From Virgifigura deserti (GTDB lineage Bacteria; Pseudomonadota; Alphaproteobacteria; Dongiales; Dongiaceae): a stretch of DNA of 64,000 bases. Positions within the stretch are counted from its first letter, which is position 1. The number at the start of each line of letters is the position of its first letter. Below, piece by piece: positions 1 to 7,988 of the stretch. The stretch is taken from positions 46,029-110,028 of the forward strand of contig QOZR01000015.1 in NCBI GenBank assembly GCA_003576685.1. Direction: 5' to 3'. Under the pieces are notes generated by a model, which saw only the letters and a list, made by a program, of their open reading frames with translations, was not told the DNA's origin and ran no database searches. Position numbers and translations under genes: made by a program.

Positions 1-773
1 GTCTCGACCCGCACCCCCTCCCCTGCCCGTTCCGTGACGCGGCCGGACAGGATGTTGCTCTCGCCCATGAAGGTCGCCGAGAACAGCGTCGCCGGCTTGA
101 GATAGACGCGCGCCGGCTGCCCGCTGTCCTCGACCCGCCCCCGGTTCATGACGATGACCGTGTCGGCCACGCTCATCGCCTCCTCCTGGTCGTGGGTGAC
201 ATGGACGAAGGTGGTGCCGAGCCGCTTCTGGATTCGCACCAGCTCCTCCTGCATCTGGCGCCGGAGCGCGAGGTCGAGCGCGCCCAGCGGCTCGTCTAGC
301 AGCAACACCGTCGGCTCCACCGCGATCGCCCGGGCCAGCGCCACGCGCTGCCGCTGCCCGCCGGAGAGCTGATGGATCGAGCGCGGGCCGAACCCTTCGA
401 GGCCGACCAGCCGCAGCATGTCCTCGGCGCGCCGCTCGCGCTCCGCCCTCCGCACCTTCCGCATCGCGAGGCCGAAACCGACATTGGCCGACACGCTCAT
501 ATGCGGAAACAGGGCATAATCCTGGAATACGGTCGCGGTCGGACGGCGCGCCGGGGGCATGGCCGTCACGTCGATGCCCCCGATCCGCACCCGCCCCTCG
601 GTCGGCTCCGTGAAGCCGCCGATCATCGACAGGATCGTCGTCTTGCCGCTGCCTGACGGGCCGAGCAGCACAACGAACTCGCCCTTGCCGATCGCCAGGT
701 CGATCTTGTCGACGGCAACGGCGCGGTCATAGGTCTTGCGAAGGCCGACGAGCTCGACCAGCGGTTCGGTCAT
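1..773 (-). CDS. ABC transporter ATP-binding protein, polyamine (PotA) type; 3' end outside window
   Basis: ATPase that powers uptake of a small organic solute, probably a polyamine or related cationic compound. All nucleotide-binding motifs are visible in the 257 codons present: Walker A GPSGSGKTT (residues 38-46), Q-loop at Q83, signature LSGGQ (135-139), Walker B VLLLDE (155-160) and the H-loop histidine H193. The start ATG (771-773) overlaps the stop of the upstream permease (TGA, 770-772), so the two are translationally coupled, with GGAGAA as ribosome site. It is the last visible gene of an SBP-permease-permease-ATPase operon. The C-terminal TOBE region runs out of the window. The substrate is inferred from the operon type and the neighbouring arginine/guanidinobutyrate genes; spermidine, putrescine and other amines cannot be told apart from sequence. 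Confidence 0.93.
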   Translation of the reverse strand, partial: MTEPLVELVGLRKTYDRAVAVDKIDLAIGKGEFVVLLGPSGSGKTTILSMIGGFTEPTEGRVRIGGIDVTAMPPARRPTATVFQDYALFPHMSVSANVGFGLAMRKVRRAERERRAEDMLRLVGLEGFGPRSIHQLSGGQRQRVALARAIAVEPTVLLLDEPLGALDLALRRQMQEELVRIQKRLGTTFVHVTHDQEEAMSVADTVIVMNRGRVEDSGQPARVYLKPATLFSATFMGESNILSGRVTERAGEGVRVE

Positions 774-1552
774 TTTGTTCTCCGGCCACGCCGCAGCGCG
801 AATTCGACCAGAAGGGCAAGCAGGATCGAGACGCCGAACACCAGCGTGCCGACCGCGTTCAGTTCGGGGCTGAGTCCCGAGCGCAGCATGCTCCAGATGA
901 TCACCGGCAGAGTGACGTCGAAGCGACTCAGCAGGAAGGCGATCACGAACTCGTCCCAGGACAGGGTGAAAGCGATGAAGAAGGCGGCGAGCAGGGCCGG
1001 CCAGAGCATCGGCATGGTGATCAGCAGCAAGGCCTGCAGGTCGCCGGCGCCGAGGTCGTGCGCCGCGCGCTCGACATTGGCCTGATGCTCGCCCATCTGC
1101 GAATAGAGGATCGCGAAGGTGAGCGGCAGGTTGATCACGACATGGCCGATGCCGATCGCCAGCAGCGACTTGCCGATGCCGCTCATGTTGAAGGTGATCA
1201 GCAGGCCCATGCCGATGATCAGATAGGAGACGGTGATCGGCGCCATCAGCAGATACTGCACCGCCCCGGCAAACCGCGGGCGGCTGCGCGCGAGGCCATA
1301 GGCGGCAAGGAATCCGAGGACCGTCGCGACCAGCGACGACAGCAGGCCGACGAGGACCGAGTTCCACAGCGCCTCCATCAGGCGCCGGTTGTCGAACACC
1401 CGCTCGTACCATTGCGTGCTGAAGCCCTTGAAGGGCGGCACGGGCAGGATACCGTCCTGGAACGAGAACTGCACCAGCACGACCACCGGCAGGAAGATGA
1501 AGCCGATGGCGATGATGACATAGACGATTGCCGGCAGGTCGCGCAGCCGCAT
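770..1552 (-). CDS. ABC transporter permease, PotC type
   Basis: Inner-membrane permease of 260 residues, the usual length for PotC-like BPD_transp_1 proteins. It begins with a hydrophobic helix (about residues 8-30), followed by the periplasmic loop FSFQDG and further membrane segments. The EAA-type cytoplasmic loop that contacts the ATPase is around residues 150-180 (AAHDLGAGDLQALLLITMP). It forms the second half of the heterodimeric channel with the preceding permease. Start and stop codons overlap both neighbours (ATG at 1550-1552 over the upstream stop; stop at 770-772 over the downstream ATG), so the operon is tightly coupled. The substrate is the same uncertain polyamine-like cation as for the ATPase. 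Confidence 0.9.
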   Translation of the reverse strand: MRLRDLPAIVYVIIAIGFIFLPVVVLVQFSFQDGILPVPPFKGFSTQWYERVFDNRRLMEALWNSVLVGLLSSLVATVLGFLAAYGLARSRPRFAGAVQYLLMAPITVSYLIIGMGLLITFNMSGIGKSLLAIGIGHVVINLPLTFAILYSQMGEHQANVERAAHDLGAGDLQALLLITMPMLWPALLAAFFIAFTLSWDEFVIAFLLSRFDVTLPVIIWSMLRSGLSPELNAVGTLVFGVSILLALLVEFALRRGRRTK

Positions 1553-2391
1553 CAGACCCGCTCCATCTTCAGCCGGCGGGCAAACAGCAGGAAGGCGACG
1601 GTCACCACCAGCATCAGGATCATGCTCAGCGCCGAGGCCAGCGGGAAATCGGCCTGGCGGCCGATCTGCAGCATGATCGCCTGGGGCAGCAGCAGTTCCC
1701 GGCTGCCGCCCAGGATCTGCGGCGTGATGTAGTCGCCGATCGCCAGCACGAAGGTCAGGAAGGCGCCGACGGCAACGCCCGGAAGGCTGAGCGGCAGGGT
1801 GATGCGCAGGAAGACCTGTGCCGCCGAGGCGCCGAGATCGGCCGCCGCCTTGCGGTAGGACTCCTTGATCTGCACCAGATTGGCGTAGATCGTCAGCGTC
1901 AGCAGCATCGTGAAGAAATGGACGAACCCGAGAATCGTCGCGCCGCGGGTGTTGCCGAGACCGATCGGCTGGTCGATCAGGCCGAGGCCCGTCATGGCCG
2001 CATTGAGGGTGCCGTTCTCGGAGAGAACCAGAAGCCAGCTATAGGACCGGATCACGTAGGAGGTCCAGAACGGCAGCACGACCAACACGAGCAGCAGCCG
2101 CTGCCAGCGCGCCGGAACGCGGTAGGCCAGAATGTAGGCGAGCGGATAGGCCACCAGGATGCTGAGCACCGTGACCGCAACCGTCACCTCCATCGAGTTG
2201 AGCAGCGCCTCGACGAAGGCGCCGTCGGCGCGGGTGAAAAACGCCGCGTAGTTCGCCAGAGAAAAGCTCCAGACCGTCCGGCCGGCCACGCGCTCCGTAA
2301 AGCTCAGCGCCAGCATGGCCGAGAGCGGCAGGATGAAGAACAGCGCCGTCCAGAGGAGGGCTGGTACGTACGCCCAGCGCTTCATCCGCAC
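1552..2391 (-). CDS. ABC transporter permease, PotB type
   Basis: Inner-membrane permease of 279 residues of the PotB/BPD_transp_1 family, first channel subunit of this transporter. The N-terminus is hydrophobic (WAYVPALLWTALFFILPL) and is followed by about five more helices. The EAA loop is visible near residue 185 (AAADLGASAAQVFLRITLP). The gene follows the binding-protein gene after a roughly 100-bp gap that carries an interspersed palindrome, and its stop overlaps the start of the next permease. With its neighbours it makes a complete importer: binding protein, two permeases, ATPase. Confidence 0.9.
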   Translation of the reverse strand: MRMKRWAYVPALLWTALFFILPLSAMLALSFTERVAGRTVWSFSLANYAAFFTRADGAFVEALLNSMEVTVAVTVLSILVAYPLAYILAYRVPARWQRLLLVLVVLPFWTSYVIRSYSWLLVLSENGTLNAAMTGLGLIDQPIGLGNTRGATILGFVHFFTMLLTLTIYANLVQIKESYRKAAADLGASAAQVFLRITLPLSLPGVAVGAFLTFVLAIGDYITPQILGGSRELLLPQAIMLQIGRQADFPLASALSMILMLVVTVAFLLFARRLKMERV

Positions 2392-2395
2392 TAAG

Positions 2396-2466
2396 CCTCA
2401 TCCTTCGACAAGCTCAGGATGAGGTTCTTTCCAAAGCCCTCATGCTGAGCCTGTCGAAGCATAAGA
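2396..2466. repeat. Interspersed palindrome, TTCGACA-GCTCA family (copy 1)
   Basis: An 8-bp inverted repeat CCTCATCC (2396-2403) / GGATGAGG (2417-2424) encloses TTCGACAAGCTCA. It is followed by a reverse-oriented partner half, CCTCATGCTGAGCCTGTCG, at about 2438. Related copies occur near 33.7, 36.5 and 38.0 kb. It lies between the binding-protein gene and the first permease of one operon, so at RNA level the hairpins could adjust the ratio of binding protein to permease. Confidence 0.8.
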
Positions 2467-2495
2467 GAACACACCGAATACATGAAGGCGACGCC

Positions 2496-3590
2496 TTAGG
2501 CCTGCAGGAACTCCGTCCAGACCTCGAGCATCTGTGCGTCGAGCTCCGCATCGGGAATGAAATAGGGATAGGAGTTCGCGATGAAGCCGAGCTGTTCGTC
2601 CCAGCGCAGGCGCGCCTTCTCGGCATCGCCGAGGGCGGCGCTGCGGTTCGCCGGCATGGCCCAGTAACAGCTCGCGGTCGCGAGCTGCGCCTGCCCTTCC
2701 GGCCCGACGATATACTTCACGAACTCGGTCGCCAGGTCCTTCCGCGTCGAATCGGCGAAAACGCCGATCCCCTGCATCCAGCGGATGCCGCCCGACTCCG
2801 GAATGGTCCAGTCGAGCGCCGCGTTCTCACCCGACAGACCGGCGACGACGAACTCCCCGCCGGCGACAATGATGTCGGCGGCGCCAGTGATCAGCGCGTT
2901 CTGAACCGTCGGCACGTCGCCGATGACGGCGGCGAGTTGCTTCATCTCCAGAAGTTTGTTCCGAATCTTCGGCAGATTGTCGGCCGTCAGGTCCTGCGGT
3001 TTGATGCCCATGCCGAGCGCGACCATCTCCATTGCCGGGATGTAGTAGTCATAGATCGCGATGCGGCCTGCGTAGTCCGGGTTCCACATGATGTCGGCCC
3101 GTCGGACGTCGGCGGAATCGACCTTCTTATTGTTGTAGGCGATCGCGTTGTAGCCGAACTTCTCCGGCACGGCGTAAAGCTTGCCGCCGGCATAGTGCAG
3201 CTCGGGCGCGCGCAACTCCGGGAAGATGGTATCCCATGGCATCTCGTCATCCGGGAGCTCCGCCAGCAGGCCTTGGCTGACGAATTTCGGCAGCACGTCC
3301 ACCGAATCGACCACGATGACGTCCCAGTCGCCCGGCTGCGACTGCTCTAGGATCGCCAAGGCGGCGCCCGTTTCCTGATAGTCCTTGATGTTGATCCGGC
3401 AGTCGAACGCCTCCTCGAAGGGCTGCAGCAGCGCCGCGTCCGTGTGATCGCACCAGACGAGCGCGTTCAGCTCCTCGGCGGCACGCGCGCGGCGTGGCAG
3501 CCCGACCGCGCCGGTCGCGGCGAGCGCGGCGCCGGCGCCCAGAAGCCGGCGGCGGCTGATCGGGGAAAACGGCAGCGGAGAACGCAGCAT
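2496..3590 (-). CDS. ABC transporter extracellular solute-binding protein (PotD/PotF-like)
   Basis: Periplasmic binding protein of 364 residues that captures the solute for the downstream permeases. The N-terminus carries a twin-arginine-type signal (SRRRLLGAGAALAATGAVG, about residues 13-31) with probable cleavage after RARA, so it is likely exported folded by Tat. The mature part has the two-lobe polyamine-binding architecture (LNALVWCDHTDAALLQPFEEAF near the start). The start at 3590 has a good ribosome site (GGGAGG). It is the first gene of the operon; its upstream region holds the 18-bp palindrome shared with the divergent tetR gene. The ligand is not determined; the context with AruH and GbuA homologs suggests arginine, a guanidino compound or a polyamine. 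Confidence 0.88.
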   Translation of the reverse strand: MLRSPLPFSPISRRRLLGAGAALAATGAVGLPRRARAAEELNALVWCDHTDAALLQPFEEAFDCRINIKDYQETGAALAILEQSQPGDWDVIVVDSVDVLPKFVSQGLLAELPDDEMPWDTIFPELRAPELHYAGGKLYAVPEKFGYNAIAYNNKKVDSADVRRADIMWNPDYAGRIAIYDYYIPAMEMVALGMGIKPQDLTADNLPKIRNKLLEMKQLAAVIGDVPTVQNALITGAADIIVAGGEFVVAGLSGENAALDWTIPESGGIRWMQGIGVFADSTRKDLATEFVKYIVGPEGQAQLATASCYWAMPANRSAALGDAEKARLRWDEQLGFIANSYPYFIPDAELDAQMLEVWTEFLQA

Positions 3591-3636
3591 CGGAGCCTCC
3601 CAATCTTATTGATTATCGAGTTGGCGAACATTCACC

Positions 3637-3700
3637 TTGACCAAAAAATGAACCGACTTCAAAAATGGGTCAATTCATTTTTTGAAGTCGGTTCATGACC
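3637..3700. promoter_or_regulatory. Candidate TetR operator: 18-bp perfect palindrome between divergent genes
   Basis: Two perfect 18-nt arms, 3648-3665 (ATGAACCGACTTCAAAAA) and 3679-3696 (its reverse complement), are separated by 13 nt. GGTCA/TGACC half-sites recur at 3638-3642, 3668-3672 and 3696-3700. The tetR start codon (3695-3697) uses the last two bases of the right arm. Read on the minus strand, the stem is followed by five T, so an attenuator-like hairpin in the transporter leader is an alternative. Location between a TetR gene and the transporter operon supports an operator; this is inference. Confidence 0.65.
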
Positions 3701-4378
3701 AGTCTCAGGGTGCGACAAAAGGCGGGGCGACGGCGCGATATCCTCGCCGCCGCGGGCGAGCTGTTCCGGCGCGACGGGTTCGACCGCACGAGCATCGAGG
3801 GAATCGCCGAGCGCGCGGCCGTGGCGCCCGGAACCGTCTACAACTACTTCCGCTCGAAAGGAGACTTGCTTCTGGCACTGGTCGCTCTCGACGGTGAGGA
3901 GATCCGCGCGGACGGAAAGCGACTGATTGCCCGCCCGCCTGCCGACCCCGTCGCCGCGGTCAACCGTCTCCTCGAAGGCTATGTCGATCATGCGCTCGTC
4001 TATCTCGACAAGCGGCTGTGGCGGAACATCATGGCGACGGCCCTGACCCAGGCGGCGACGCCGTTCGGCCAAGGCTATGCGGAACTGGACGGCAAGCTGG
4101 CCCGGCAAGTGGCGGACCTGCTGGCTGCCTTACAGGACCGCGGTCGGCTGCCCACGACGCTGCGCTGCGATGATGCCGGCCAGATCCTGTTCGCCGTCTG
4201 CAACACGCATTTCATGACCTTCGTGGCCCAGGACGACATGCCACTGGCGGCAATGAAGGAGGCGATGTTCCGCCATATCCGCATGGTCTTCGAAGGGCTG
4301 ATCGCGCCGGCCGGTACCGCGACGCCCGAACGGAAGCGGCCTCAGGCCGATGAACGTCGGGAGCCGCTCGCGACGTAA
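3695..4378 (+). CDS. TetR/AcrR family transcriptional regulator
   Basis: DNA-binding repressor-type protein of 227 residues. The N-terminal helix-turn-helix is clear (about residues 10-55: ILAAAGELFRRDGF, then TSIEGIAERAAVAPGTVYNY, the recognition helix). The rest is the all-helical ligand-binding domain. The ATG start sits at the end of the palindrome and has no strong ribosome site, so the mRNA may be leaderless or poorly translated. It is divergent from the ABC transporter operon, which is probably its target, and it probably controls itself. Its 3' end overlaps the convergent aruH-like gene by 37 bp. The inducer is unknown; an arginine-derived or polyamine compound is a reasonable guess from context. 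Confidence 0.9.
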   Translation: MTSLRVRQKAGRRRDILAAAGELFRRDGFDRTSIEGIAERAAVAPGTVYNYFRSKGDLLLALVALDGEEIRADGKRLIARPPADPVAAVNRLLEGYVDHALVYLDKRLWRNIMATALTQAATPFGQGYAELDGKLARQVADLLAALQDRGRLPTTLRCDDAGQILFAVCNTHFMTFVAQDDMPLAAMKEAMFRHIRMVFEGLIAPAGTATPERKRPQADERREPLAT

Positions 4379-5529
4379 TCCGCGATCCGGTCGCAGGCCG
4401 TCCGGAGCGCCTCCTCCGACACGCCGAGGCTAAGGCGGACATGGCCGGCCGCGCTCGGGCCGAAGGCATCGCCGGCGAGGACCGAAACGCCCGCAACCTC
4501 CAGAAGACCCTCGGAGAACGCATAGGCGGATTGCCCTGTGTCGCGGACGTCGAGCATCACGAACATGCCGCCCTCCGGCCGATGGCAGCGCAGCCCGGGA
4601 ACGCTACCCAGCCGCTCGCAGACGAGGTCGCGCCGGCTCCGATAGGCCTCGCGCATCATTGCCACCTCCTGCAGCTCCGCCTCGAGCGCGACCACGGCGG
4701 CGTCCTGGACGAAGCCGGGGCAGCCATAGAGCATGCACAAGGCGAGATTGGCCATATGCTCGACCATCTCGGGCGGCGTGACCGCCCATCCCAGGCGCCA
4801 GCCGGTCATGGCGTGCGACTTGGACAGGCTGTTCACCGTGACCGTCCGCTCCGCCATGCCGGGCAGGCCGCAAGGGCTGACGAACGGGCGGTCATAGGCA
4901 AGCGACGCATAGACTTCGTCGGAGATCAGCCAGAGGTCATGCCGAATGCAGATCTCGGCGACCGCCTCGACCGCCTCGCGCGTCAGCACCGCCCCGGTCG
5001 GGTTGTGGGGTGAATTCAGGAGCACCGCGCGAGTCCGCCCGGTCACCGCCGCGGCGAGGTCGCGCGGATCGAGATGGAAATGCCGCTCGGACCTCAGCGG
5101 CACCGTGACGAGGCGCGCGCCGGTGGCGCCGATCACCGCCTCGTAGGTGACATACATCGGCTCCGGCACGACGATCTCGTCGCCCGGCTCGAGGATGCAC
5201 AGGGCGGCACTGAACAGTCCGCATTGCGCCCCGGCAAGGACGATTACCTGCTCCGGCCCGGCCTCCTGACTGGTGCTGCGACGGTGTCGCGCGGCGATGA
5301 CACGCCGGAGTTCCGGCTCGCCGACGACACTGGTGTAGTGGGTGTTCCCGGCCCGCAGGCTCGCGATCGCCGCATCGGTGATCGGCGCCGGCGTGTCGAA
5401 ATCGGGATCGCCGACGCTGAGCAGGATCACGTCCTCGCCGCGGCGCAGCCGCTCGACGGCGCGAGAATGGATGTTCCATGCCGCGGCGCCCTCGCCCCCG
5501 ATGCGTTCGACGAAAGAGGAGAATTTCAT
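4342..5529 (-). CDS. aruH: Arginine--pyruvate transaminase (AruH-like), PLP class I aminotransferase
   Basis: Fold-type I PLP aminotransferase, 395 residues from the chosen start MKFSSFVERI. The sequence follows Pseudomonas AruH closely as I recall it: HYTS after AGNT, LAGAQC, VPEPMYVTYEAV, NSPHNPTGA, ISDEVY (D204), and the PLP lysine in NSLSKSHAMTGWR (K237). AruH moves the amino group of arginine to pyruvate, giving 2-ketoarginine and alanine, the first step of the arginine transaminase route. The GbuA homolog close by, which acts late in the same route, supports the assignment. The decarboxylase (AruI) and aldehyde dehydrogenase steps are not in the window. ATGs at 5535 and 5538 are alternative starts; 5529 matches the known N-terminus best. 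The 3' end overlaps tetR by 37 bp. Confidence 0.82.
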   Translation of the reverse strand: MKFSSFVERIGGEGAAAWNIHSRAVERLRRGEDVILLSVGDPDFDTPAPITDAAIASLRAGNTHYTSVVGEPELRRVIAARHRRSTSQEAGPEQVIVLAGAQCGLFSAALCILEPGDEIVVPEPMYVTYEAVIGATGARLVTVPLRSERHFHLDPRDLAAAVTGRTRAVLLNSPHNPTGAVLTREAVEAVAEICIRHDLWLISDEVYASLAYDRPFVSPCGLPGMAERTVTVNSLSKSHAMTGWRLGWAVTPPEMVEHMANLALCMLYGCPGFVQDAAVVALEAELQEVAMMREAYRSRRDLVCERLGSVPGLRCHRPEGGMFVMLDVRDTGQSAYAFSEGLLEVAGVSVLAGDAFGPSAAGHVRLSLGVSEEALRTACDRIADYVASGSRRSSA

Positions 5530-5631
5530 GACCATCATCCCGAGTCCGTGTTCCGGCGGCGGATGGTGCGCGATCCGCGGCCGAACCGCAACAGGGGACG
5601 CCTTCAGGGGGTAGCGCGTCCAGACCGGCGG

Positions 5632-6132
5632 TCAGACATAGGCGATCAGCCGGCCTGAAATGATCACGGCGAACCAAAGGGTCAGCGACAGCAGCCCGGA
5701 GAGCCGCGCCGCGGCCGGCACCGGCTTCGCCGGGTGCCATAGATCGATCGTCCGATATGGCCCCAGGTGAAAATACAGAACGTTGAGAAGCCCAAGCGCG
5801 ATCAGGCCGAGCTTCACCAGGAACAGCGGATTGCGGGCATAGGCGGTCGCCTCGGTCACGAACAGCAGCGCGCCCGTAACCAGCGCCAACAGAAAGCCGA
5901 AAGCCGGAATCGGCAGGACAAAGCCCGCCAGCCGATCGATCGGAAGCGATCGCCCAAACCCGAGAAGCCGGAGATCGAAGAGCGTGATCGTGCCGACCAA
6001 AATCACGAATCCGAGAATATGCGCCGTCTCGACTAGGGGATAGAGCCAGGTAGACTGGCGCATCGCCTGCCCGACCGCCGACAGCTCGACCATCGAGAGC
6101 CATTCCGGCCCCGACGCGGCGGCATGCTCCAT
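5632..6132 (-). CDS. DUF6644-like four-helix membrane protein
   Basis: Small integral membrane protein of 166 residues with about four hydrophobic segments (LVETAHILGFVILVGTITLF; GFVLPIPAFGFLLALVTGAL; LFLVKLGLIALGLLNVLYF; LSLTLWFAVIISGRLIAY). A histidine lies in the first helix. It resembles the DUF6644 family, whose function is not known to me. The start ATG (6130-6132) overlaps the stop of the DUF6152 gene by one base, so the two are probably translated together and work together. The family name is from memory of the pattern, so confidence in it is moderate; the reading frame itself is well supported by the overlap and codon usage. Confidence 0.75.
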   Translation of the reverse strand: MEHAAASGPEWLSMVELSAVGQAMRQSTWLYPLVETAHILGFVILVGTITLFDLRLLGFGRSLPIDRLAGFVLPIPAFGFLLALVTGALLFVTEATAYARNPLFLVKLGLIALGLLNVLYFHLGPYRTIDLWHPAKPVPAAARLSGLLSLTLWFAVIISGRLIAYV

Positions 6133-6503
6133 CAGCGCAGCTCGACCGTCTGGCCGTCGACCGTGATCCGCTCCGCCCGCAATTCGTCCTCGACGCTTTG
6201 ATGGGCATAGCCCTCGACCGTCACCTCGCTGCCGACCGTGATCGCTTCGGCGGGCAGGCCGCGGCGCACCATCCGCGAGGGCGGCGACAGCACGATGGTC
6301 CAGGTCTTCTCCGGCGTCTCGAGCTGCAGCATGCCATGCGGATTCTCGATCGTGACCTCCTGCACCATGCCCGTGAGCGTCAGCAGGTTCGTCGAGTCGT
6401 AGCTGCTCCATCCATGGTGCGCCTCGACCGCCGGCGCGATACCGAGGACGGCCGCGAACAGGGCGCCGCCGAACAGGCTTCCGAACATCAGTCTTTTACG
6501 CAT
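6132..6503 (-). CDS. DUF6152 family exported protein
   Basis: Exported protein of 123 residues with a clear Sec signal peptide (basic MRKRL, hydrophobic core to about residue 25, cleavage near VEA). The mature protein starts with the HHGWSSYD motif typical of DUF6152, then a small beta-rich domain (LTGMVQEVTIENPHGML..., VGSEVTVEGYAH) resembling an OB-like fold. The paired histidines near the mature N-terminus could bind a metal, an inference only. A strong ribosome site (AAAGGAGA) precedes the start. It is the first gene of a two-gene unit with the membrane protein and is divergent from gbuA. Confidence 0.8.
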   Translation of the reverse strand: MRKRLMFGSLFGGALFAAVLGIAPAVEAHHGWSSYDSTNLLTLTGMVQEVTIENPHGMLQLETPEKTWTIVLSPPSRMVRRGLPAEAITVGSEVTVEGYAHQSVEDELRAERITVDGQTVELR

Positions 6504-6610
6504 GCCGTCTCTCCTTTCTCTTTGATGCAGGATGTTTCGCCCCGATCTATATAGGGCGGCAAGTGCGGAAAGCGTCCGCGTCGTTCAGGAGCGATAGAAA
6601 GAGGTAAACC

Positions 6611-7564
6611 ATGACCAAGACCCATTATCAGCCGCTCGGCGGCAACCAGATGCCGCGCTTTGCCGGACCGGCGACGATGATGCGGCTGCCGAGCCGGCCC
6701 AGCGCCGAAGGGCTGGACGCCTGCTTCGTCGGCGTGCCATTCGATATCGGTACCTCGAATCGCTCCGGCACCCGCTTCGGCCCGCGCGAGATCCGCGCCG
6801 AGTCCTGCCTGATCCGGCCTTACAACATGGCGACGCGCGCGGCGCCGTTCGACAGCCTGTCGGTCGCCGACATCGGCGACGTGGCGATCAACACCTTCAA
6901 CCTGGCCAAGAGCATCGAGATCATCGAGGAAGCCTATGACACGATCCTCGCCACCGGCTGCAAGCCTCTGACGCTGGGCGGCGACCATACGATCGCGTTG
7001 CCGATCCTGCGCGCGATGCGCAAGAGGCACGGCCCGGTGGGCCTCGTCCATGTCGACGCCCATGCCGATATCAACGAGCATATGTTCGGCGAAAGGATCG
7101 CCCACGGCACGCCGTTCCGCCGCGCGGTCGAGGAAGGGCTGCTCGACGGCAAGCGGGTGGCGCAGATCGGCCTGCGCGGCAGCGGCTATGCCGCCGAGGA
7201 TTTCGACTGGCCGCGCGACCAGGGCTTCCGCGTGGTTCAGGCGGAGGAGTGCTGGTACAAATCGCTGGCGCCGCTGATGGCCGAAATACGCGAGCAGCTC
7301 GGCAACGGGCCGGTCTATCTGAGCTTCGACATCGACGGGCTCGACCCGGCCTTCGCGCCCGGCACCGGCACGCCGGAGATTGGCGGCCTCACCGTTACGC
7401 AGGGAATGGAGATCATCCGCGGCTGCCGCGGCCTCGACATTGTCGGCTGCGACCTGGTCGAGGTTTCGCCGCCCTACGACTCGTCCGGCAACACGTCGCT
7501 GGTCGGCGCCAACCTCCTGTTCGAGATGCTGTGCGTGCTGCCGGGCGTGCAGTATCGGAACTGA
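6611..7564 (+). CDS. gbuA: Guanidinobutyrase (GbuA-like), agmatinase/arginase family
   Basis: Dinuclear manganese ureohydrolase of 317 residues. Metal-site motifs are intact: GGDH (123-126), DAHAD (149-153) and DIDGLDP (240-246). The N-terminal PLGGNQMPRF and the ending YDSSGNTSLVGANLLFEML follow Pseudomonas GbuA closely, so the likely reaction is 4-guanidinobutyrate to 4-aminobutyrate plus urea rather than agmatine hydrolysis. This is the late step of the arginine transaminase pathway begun by AruH. A ribosome site (GAGG) lies just before the ATG. Agmatinase or another guanidino-acid hydrolase is the main alternative, since the family members share all catalytic residues. Confidence 0.85.
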   Translation: MTKTHYQPLGGNQMPRFAGPATMMRLPSRPSAEGLDACFVGVPFDIGTSNRSGTRFGPREIRAESCLIRPYNMATRAAPFDSLSVADIGDVAINTFNLAKSIEIIEEAYDTILATGCKPLTLGGDHTIALPILRAMRKRHGPVGLVHVDAHADINEHMFGERIAHGTPFRRAVEEGLLDGKRVAQIGLRGSGYAAEDFDWPRDQGFRVVQAEECWYKSLAPLMAEIREQLGNGPVYLSFDIDGLDPAFAPGTGTPEIGGLTVTQGMEIIRGCRGLDIVGCDLVEVSPPYDSSGNTSLVGANLLFEMLCVLPGVQYRN

Positions 7565-7577
7565 AGAGGAGCCCGCG

Positions 7578-7859
7578 TCACTCGCAGGCGAAAGTGGCGA
7601 CGATCGGCCAGTTTCCCACCCGTGGGGTCTGGCCGATATAGAGCGCCTGACGGCCGTAGTCCGCGCAATGCTCCGCCGCGCGGCGATGTGCGGCGCGCTG
7701 CAAGGACGCCACGCTGCCGGGGAAGTCGTCAGGGAGCAGGATCTCGACCATGTTCGGCGTGGCGTTGACGATCGGCGGGCCATCGGGTTCGCCGATTCCG
7801 CAACCGGCGAGACCGAGCACCACCGAAACCACTGTCATGCCACGGGCAATTGCCGTCAT
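7578..7859 (-). CDS. Small hypothetical lipoprotein
   Basis: Predicted lipoprotein of 93 residues. The signal peptide ends in a lipobox (LAGC, cysteine at residue 20), so the mature protein would be anchored in the outer or inner membrane. The short mature part has two more cysteines (EHCADYG; TFACE), which may form a disulfide, and a SLQRAAHRRAAEHCADYG helix. I do not recognise the family. It converges on gbuA with only 13 bp between stops, and a palindromic repeat lies upstream. Confidence 0.7.
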   Translation of the reverse strand: MTAIARGMTVVSVVLGLAGCGIGEPDGPPIVNATPNMVEILLPDDFPGSVASLQRAAHRRAAEHCADYGRQALYIGQTPRVGNWPIVATFACE

Positions 7860-7913
7860 CGCTGCTCCTTCTACAGCGGCTTTTGGACCGCTTTCGAGTC
7901 CTCCCCCTTATGT

Positions 7914-7988
7914 TGTCATTGCCGGGCTTGACCCGGCAATCCAGGTGGCCACGACACGATCGATGCCCGGATCATGTCCGGGCACGAC
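7914..7988. repeat. Double palindrome, TGCCGGGCTTGACCCGGCA type
   Basis: Two consecutive hairpins: TTGCCGGGCTTGACCCGGCAA (about 7919-7939) and GATGCCCGGATCATGTCCGGGCA (about 7962-7984), bordered by TGTCAT and GACA. This two-hairpin design is a common intergenic repeat in alphaproteobacteria. Only one copy is seen in this window. It lies between divergent genes (lipoprotein and MFS transporter). Confidence 0.8.
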
